From NCBI GenBank assembly GCA_964591455.1, contig CAZQDZ010000006.1, positions 62,001 to 126,000 on the forward strand: DNA of 64,000 bases, read 5' to 3'. The translations under genes were made by a program, and so were the position numbers. The stretch comes from RFSX01 sp964591455 (lineage in GTDB: Bacteria > Bacteroidota > Bacteroidia > Chitinophagales > Saprospiraceae). This document shows, piece after piece, positions 63,901 to 64,000 of this stretch (within the stretch, counting starts at the first letter, position 1; each line of letters starts with the position of its first letter). Below the pieces are notes generated by a model, which worked only from the letters and a program-made list of their open reading frames with translations, did not search any database and had not been told where the DNA came from.

Positions 63901-64000
63901 AGAAGTAGAGATTACGCCGACACCTTGTGATGAATTAATAGGAGAAATAGCTGTAACGGAAATCGTTGACAACCTTGGCAACACTTATCCTCTTACAGAT
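54995..64000 (+). CDS. Giant Cys-rich secreted protein (3' end off the window)
   Basis: From the ATG at 54995 the frame is open to the last base, 3002 codons without a stop, and continues beyond the window. The N-terminus is a signal peptide (SGYSKKVFVVILFFAFLSPG, then FSQQ), so the protein is exported. The body is a long series of beta-sandwich-like segments with regularly spaced cysteines and recurring phrases such as CREVTIVNSGQFSLLDTINF, CEAGKIVFEMKNISGLDNPT, LCEEIPFEVVIKNVGVASHF and LSASIAIQNLGANIDPGSDV (about 1665), which look like DUF11/CARDB-type modules. Near residues 2470-2900 repeats of VCNPxSSCSASDGTIDI and LPVGTYTAKLYTECGEAEMT type appear, resembling SprB-like repeats. A T9SS CTD is expected at the missing C-terminus but not seen. 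Likely a cell-surface adhesin or gliding-type protein. I checked the frame by reading much of it, including both ends. Confidence 0.9.
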   Translation, partial: MKHLVSGYSKKVFVVILFFAFLSPGFSQQDNCDVNLIEVALVDVTGLTGQPNFNDAHLCSVADTVRITFGTPGITCNPNAVLTLNELRIFVFDGFTPDDIIISGGVGGSFTSGTDFTFTDNNGGAITVDLNPGAALSIDKNNPITFDIVLSPDCSVADESFVIPSYELDYSLPGNIPSQVIGDGVIDLRANIFEPFLNIIASSTMPAAALPGEVVCREVTIVNSGQFSLLDTINFKDLPDFPFSKVTSFDIFPIESGVVGTTAINGLPFLGSGTNVDSIDLIIDGMTFGGPNGLFEVDGGVQLHYCVETQCPATVNNSSLSAWYGCNDEVCQESTGLESVVVVFNGIPDLLVERVPIIPADPCTDPLMWEFRIVNDSINGGALETLPGEADAQNVKATIYRNECQVFEWDEYFVSIGNVDGTRDDFTTGTTIQVLGDSICFTGLPDVGVNDTLIIKVNLASPPDDGTPLECEELVSQEEPTCLDPWIKVTYEDRCADPREEAQSQPVTSSFPPTEGNPMLSFLEVEYTEPSYCEAGKIVFEMKNISGLDNPTTTAQDIRFYIRKEFCSTFDLVNYEYGTDASTGNTAGVSVNSTDLDSFYLVSVPGNIVKDGSLFFSFEIALGCKDADACVHPEAECFMPDVKATWENCYGLRWFTAYEFGYKLIDYKPEPTNGLENFGGGAGPTSFNGSGCANRNYWYRYQFGGINYDDCRVFLRYKVAQINADGTAGSVMTAADMATGVASSTGATTHSIINGVGGAPDTLVIEVESSFIESCIEEEEILINVQHASICTSSVEPVKFYESYEVIFECDNGTQCCSFKRSCYETAKDCFCGTPGSTPICYLYCLENTSADLCRITNGCPAPDASFASIPDPKDHALACDTLRLTTEAQFVRQSTAPSNPPCDEIAMMFAEIDPGPHLEYCEGTASFTVTNGAMTLMSSCAPIPYDVITGEFDLSSCIDWSGVRDGWSIEFIADWKVKEDVPTCADGFMMEELEVEFKGKFVDGGNITNCGSPKTQKAEYFVGDPFLAEMVASLEFRNGCEVSASIDMVDNCGVGNKFNDYRPGYILDSIVYNISGAEFSYTSGSAILTRKGLNGPETYSIPDGQITADNSGGFNILFENDGTWPEELARSSNSDSLFCLNFDLEFTECYAYSDNITADSKIYYHHCGGCGPKEIESPGGVEFNNPPEAILNCLGAPIVQTSNDDVVWNIQVGHTPSAEFHWVAFDLPPSITFDQVFDNTTGADITASGITNGSITWFQLGSETINDLTLDATFTDCDTMYVPVYVGWSCNGYPDDPVTGEFSNGESCNVIQKELAVVRAMTGLQASFVNQFEPPVQLCEEIPFEVVIKNVGVASHFMQEICLYLPKNGIQLSPGSVCFAHPDTIVALGSPGVYTPISDAFVTIVNPDTIVNGQPSQKVTIDLANFATSLGTDLELPGATFPETNDNKYRFKWKATTNCDYISGSKLFIEAMSVDACNTELFSSAESSNIIPIEGLDPRDYNRNQVVLLDTMLSACINNQIVTANIVSFPNPTGPNEFICITFPSEVTVNSYTPFNPSTWVMSPTVTPVSGGNEYCWEIPAGTPPGVLAFNLDVSVDPSTECGSLNFSSYTKVSDDAVCITTGESCNLEIFTSELSESAVELIPSIKIVDSQLTGTASCSSTGDLALSASIAIQNLGANIDPGSDVALTIFSDDNGNAILDSGEALTVVNYSSGLASGQIVFVDADMELTLDQMCNLYVVAGGDDCACTSDALAIDPVNLNLDVCTDLPLTCIGGQTTLLCENLPSSGFTLQWSSIGDPDLEYIETSTGIFGPAPVGTYSYDVTMNLGDGCRISGSCAMQVIGELGDFTISGEPSCPGEEAKCTIELEPICQRVVASENSVFQTCESLLVSADGRTTRFYSFSHNGASVGFNSPGSFEEIDPWVESFNDSIQDIFLDLGEEICYQNDFGIEQIAYAVPQVINNNVTGSLENCSLVTDCDRVAFLRFLPIVGDADVSFATPCGTFMTSVSYASYVDFEMQIEAWFNSTVATSVGGVFDAIVSSGGVAFTSVTGITCSMDGNYTLVTSNKERTATRLYVKSCEVVCESGQVDFTIAYLDINGNQIETPAQFCCSATQFRYTLRFTTNQCGKLGIAQTFMTTTFSSDQFVENPLNDILLYTWDAEDGDVISQEGNCASIRWADEGTYEVCATPTLSPDSGLDCDIPPVCKEHIVRADDLRATVSVDPAETCNEVSTVDIVFENSEDVAMVTICDENGNTVFMEGEMGCGGMCSNLMLYDLDCIRKGGNCPPITSTLVSGNTLDVHYQIDLNSSYTLTYNPDGSIDATGLPTSFVNDCDFGIEGFADQNFDSATDGSFTDWISSGLFANAPNLFISDDDCTDYPVETILEECNGFICTDWVTPNSFFVLVMDGTTFDDKSRFKEVGIIFLPTDGGSVPESISESFDPGLYTVKVEGVNCSEIEEYPFVLPETPAQEVLLSMMCNPASSCSASDGTIDIIGSTNGVVDSVVICDLNGSVESVDYSISSPALFAINTSFTDLPVGTYTAKLYTECGEAEMTCDIISATDELIVSDVIVTPYSDCASEDAEINFTVNSDNPIDSIIWCGPMGALVQDFGPHLAPYSATTGAGIIWGDWTAKIYTACGNIQEVINVPTPPPGASVVATCEGTPPASCLESFGSLDIEIATTPAGFTPDSIVVSNGSGFSIVDNSGSTTTSFAPLVPGTYNVMIYVWDACNIQSITCVVPEPDDQAIITSVDAPELPCEKLYPDSLSTATVFYETDPSAIDIVRVDWYQGGSVSTGLLVQTNTTPGANSDSYDVTAGAEGDYCVVLIAGDAGLFSTCPRDTLSFTIEATECPPDCELSLVAIDIEEKVDCLLGSVYDFNIPYAASGCVVEEGLANGNGSITVEVLNTTTGFSKGITASQLITDTVTCTDAEAGTYTITINYVENGETFCSETLELTLQDAGTTDYTIEVEITPTPCDELIGEIAVTEIVDNLGNTYPLTD

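Overview
The window is about 40% GC, gene-dense DNA from a member of the Bacteroidota, most likely the Saprospirales/Saprospiria side of the phylum. Reasons: several very large secreted proteins end in type IX secretion (T9SS type A) C-terminal sorting domains (CTDs); there is a full Na+-NQR operon; possible promoters match the Bacteroidota -7 element TAnnTTTG; and DbpA, PaaI and MobA-type sequences resemble those I know from this phylum. No rRNA, tRNA, CRISPR array or intact mobile element was seen.

Layout. 1-1281 (-): SulP anion transporter cut by the window edge. 1759-14495: a molybdenum-cofactor (Moco) island with a frameshifted xdhC remnant, intact xdhC, pntAB transhydrogenase, moaC, a mobA remnant, a large lipoprotein, then moaA-moeA-thioesterase (-) divergent from a mocA-like nucleotidyltransferase, a moeB-like/rhodanese protein and a MaoC-type protein (+). 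The rest of the pathway (moaD-moaE) lies at 22.0-22.7 kb. 14874-20837 (+): a CotH/Cys-repeat T9SS protein with strong internal DNA duplications. 22.7-24.7 kb: a T9SS propeller-like protein flanked by identical 25-bp direct repeats and accompanied by a CTD remnant. 24.8-30.8 kb: housekeeping genes (CvfB, RluA-type synthase, DedA, a PLP enzyme, a small T9SS protein, a Rof-like antiterminator, DbpA helicase).

30.85-35.46 kb (-): a compact five-gene operon, DUF2891 lipoprotein, Nramp-like transporter lacking the canonical metal motifs, and 5-oxoprolinase pxpA-pxpB-pxpC. The conserved N-terminus of pxpA can only be translated from an ATT, ATC, ATA or TTA codon. 35781-40934 (+): a T9SS protein with P-domain, dockerin-like and cohesin-like parts. 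41.0-46.7 kb (-): adaptor/RND/TolC efflux operon. 47.8-54.2 kb (+): nqrABCDEF, with an NqrA carrying an N-terminal membrane-anchor-like extension. 54477-54592 (-): IS3-type transposase remnant. 54995 to the window end (+): a giant Cys-rich secreted protein, open for 3002 codons without a stop.

How the genes work together: the Moco genes (MoaA, C, D, E, MoeA, a MoeB-like enzyme, MocA-like, XdhC) would supply a xanthine-oxidase-family molybdoenzyme encoded elsewhere. Decay of mobA next to an intact mocA-like gene and xdhC fits specialisation on that cofactor type. Na+-NQR and PntAB link NADH, quinone, NADPH and ion gradients. The pxp operon would scavenge 5-oxoproline to glutamate. At least four gene remnants (xdhC, mobA, a T9SS CTD, an IS3 transposase) show that the region has been rearranged and is eroding.
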